A program made the translations under genes and the position numbers. Positions 63,431 to 64,000 of a DNA stretch of 64,000 bases are shown here, one piece after another (position 1 is the stretch's first letter; each line of letters starts with the position of its first letter). The stretch spans positions 1-64,000 of the forward strand of contig DAOKYU010000004.1 of the NCBI GenBank assembly GCA_035325995.1. Reading direction: 5' to 3'. The stretch is from Thermodesulfobacteriota bacterium (GTDB lineage Bacteria > Desulfobacterota_D > UBA1144 > Nemesobacterales > UBA2774). The notes under the pieces were generated by a model. The model did no database searches, had not been told where the DNA came from, and saw nothing but the letters and a program-made list of their open reading frames with translations.

Positions 63431-64000
63431 TCAGAACCGGCACGTAATCTTAAAGCCGTAGTAGTCGTAATCGTTCGTTACGCCGGCTGCGTACGTGAAC
63501 GAAAGGTCTATCGCGTTTACATAGGAGTCGGCTATTTTCTTCACCGTCGCCATGCCGAGGCCCATGTCGTAGAAGGAATCGAGATAGAGGTTATTTCCCC
63601 AGAAGCGCGTGAAGTTGAAAAAGAACCTGAACGCCGCGGGGTTGCCGAGGACGTTGAAATCGAGCTTCTGGGTGAGGTCGACGCCGTTCCTGAGGACGTA
63701 GTTCGTAAGCTCGTAGCTAATGTCGTATCCCTTTATCTTTATGCCGTCTATGGTGGTGGATATGCCGCCGAGTGTTCCGAATCCTATGTGCGTCGAACCC
63801 ATCTTGTAGTGGAAATAGTTCGTTAGGCTGCCCGATACGAGAACGGCAAGCGCGCCGACGTCGATTGAGCCCACGCCGCCCGCGCGCGCCATGGGCGTAA
63901 GGCTCCACCACCGGGTCGGGCGGTACTGAACGCCCGTGCCGAAAGAGGCCATGTAGGACCACGAGCCCTCCGTCCGCGTCAAGGTCACGGGGAGGTCGAA
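63431..64000 (-). CDS. Outer-membrane beta-barrel protein (5' end missing)
   Basis: At least 190 aa; the frame runs off the right edge of the window, so the N-terminus is not seen. The chain alternates polar and aromatic residues in amphipathic strands (SYMASFGTGVQYRPTRWWSL, NAIDLSFTYAAGV, DYDYYGFKITCRF) and ends in Phe, the terminal residue recognised by BAM. No specific family recognised. A GTG at 63988 is inside the frame and is not taken as the start. Confidence 0.7.
   Translation of the reverse strand, partial: FDLPVTLTRTEGSWSYMASFGTGVQYRPTRWWSLTPMARAGGVGSIDVGALAVLVSGSLTNYFHYKMGSTHIGFGTLGGISTTIDGIKIKGYDISYELTNYVLRNGVDLTQKLDFNVLGNPAAFRFFFNFTRFWGNNLYLDSFYDMGLGMATVKKIADSYVNAIDLSFTYAAGVTNDYDYYGFKITCRF

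Overview
The window is GC-rich chromosomal DNA packed with about 58 protein genes on both strands. I see no rRNA, tRNA or CRISPR, and no mobile element beyond one candidate insertion-sequence end at the extreme left. The cell is Gram-negative: it has TamB, a C-terminal Phe outer-membrane protein, RlpA proteins, lipoproteins and diaminopimelate genes. It appears to make coenzyme F420 (cofC plus an F420-type luciferase-family enzyme) and menaquinone by the futalosine route (mqnA, mqnD and a probable aminofutalosine deaminase). It also carries a K+-independent H+-pyrophosphatase and methylmalonyl-CoA genes (mce, meaB). This mix suggests an uncultured deltaproteobacterium-like lineage (Desulfobacterota or Dadabacteria type). 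That placement is inference from gene content, not a phylogeny.

Layout. 1-6293: IS-like end and two copies of a 78-bp interspersed repeat around a block of LLM oxidoreductase, M29-like aminopeptidase, a VWA membrane protein, coaX and a small LigD-phosphoesterase-like protein. 6294-15272: DASS transporter, mce with a FlK-like thioesterase, a lipoprotein, RNase G/E, a LysM protein, exported Pcm, MeaB, an EVE protein and an exported CsgG-like protein. 15273-22000: hisA-hisF-dGTPase, mqnA-mqnD, aldehyde dehydrogenase, cofC. 22068-33561: a YdiJ-like FAD/Fe-S dehydrogenase, a minus-strand group (two rlpA, a dapF variant, an amidohydrolase), a class I aminotransferase and a very large tamB. 33778-45596: nuoG-nuoH, gyrB with a coupled cupin, dcd, pheS, DUF456, an amino-acid permease and hppA. 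46036-53685: cstA coupled to a thioredoxin-fold protein, and the lipoprotein-dapB-tgt-yajC-secD-secF group. 53904-64000: DUF4416-yicC, sucD, a sugar-nucleotide epimerase, a secreted Cys protein, hyuB with a PqqD-Memo fusion, an M19 dipeptidase, a TM2 protein, NAD-type isocitrate dehydrogenase and a partial outer-membrane protein.

Most of this is housekeeping, but several genes sit away from their usual partners (nuoGH alone, sucD without sucC, pheS without pheT, hyuB without hyuA, tamB without tamA). The points most worth a second look are: a DapF homologue with both catalytic cysteines replaced by serine; a CstA transporter translationally coupled to a CxCC thioredoxin-fold protein; a free-standing LigD-type phosphoesterase domain that keeps the metal triad but loses other catalytic residues; the HyuB/PqqD-Memo pair; and a recurring pattern of -10 boxes directly against start codons, suggesting leaderless transcripts.
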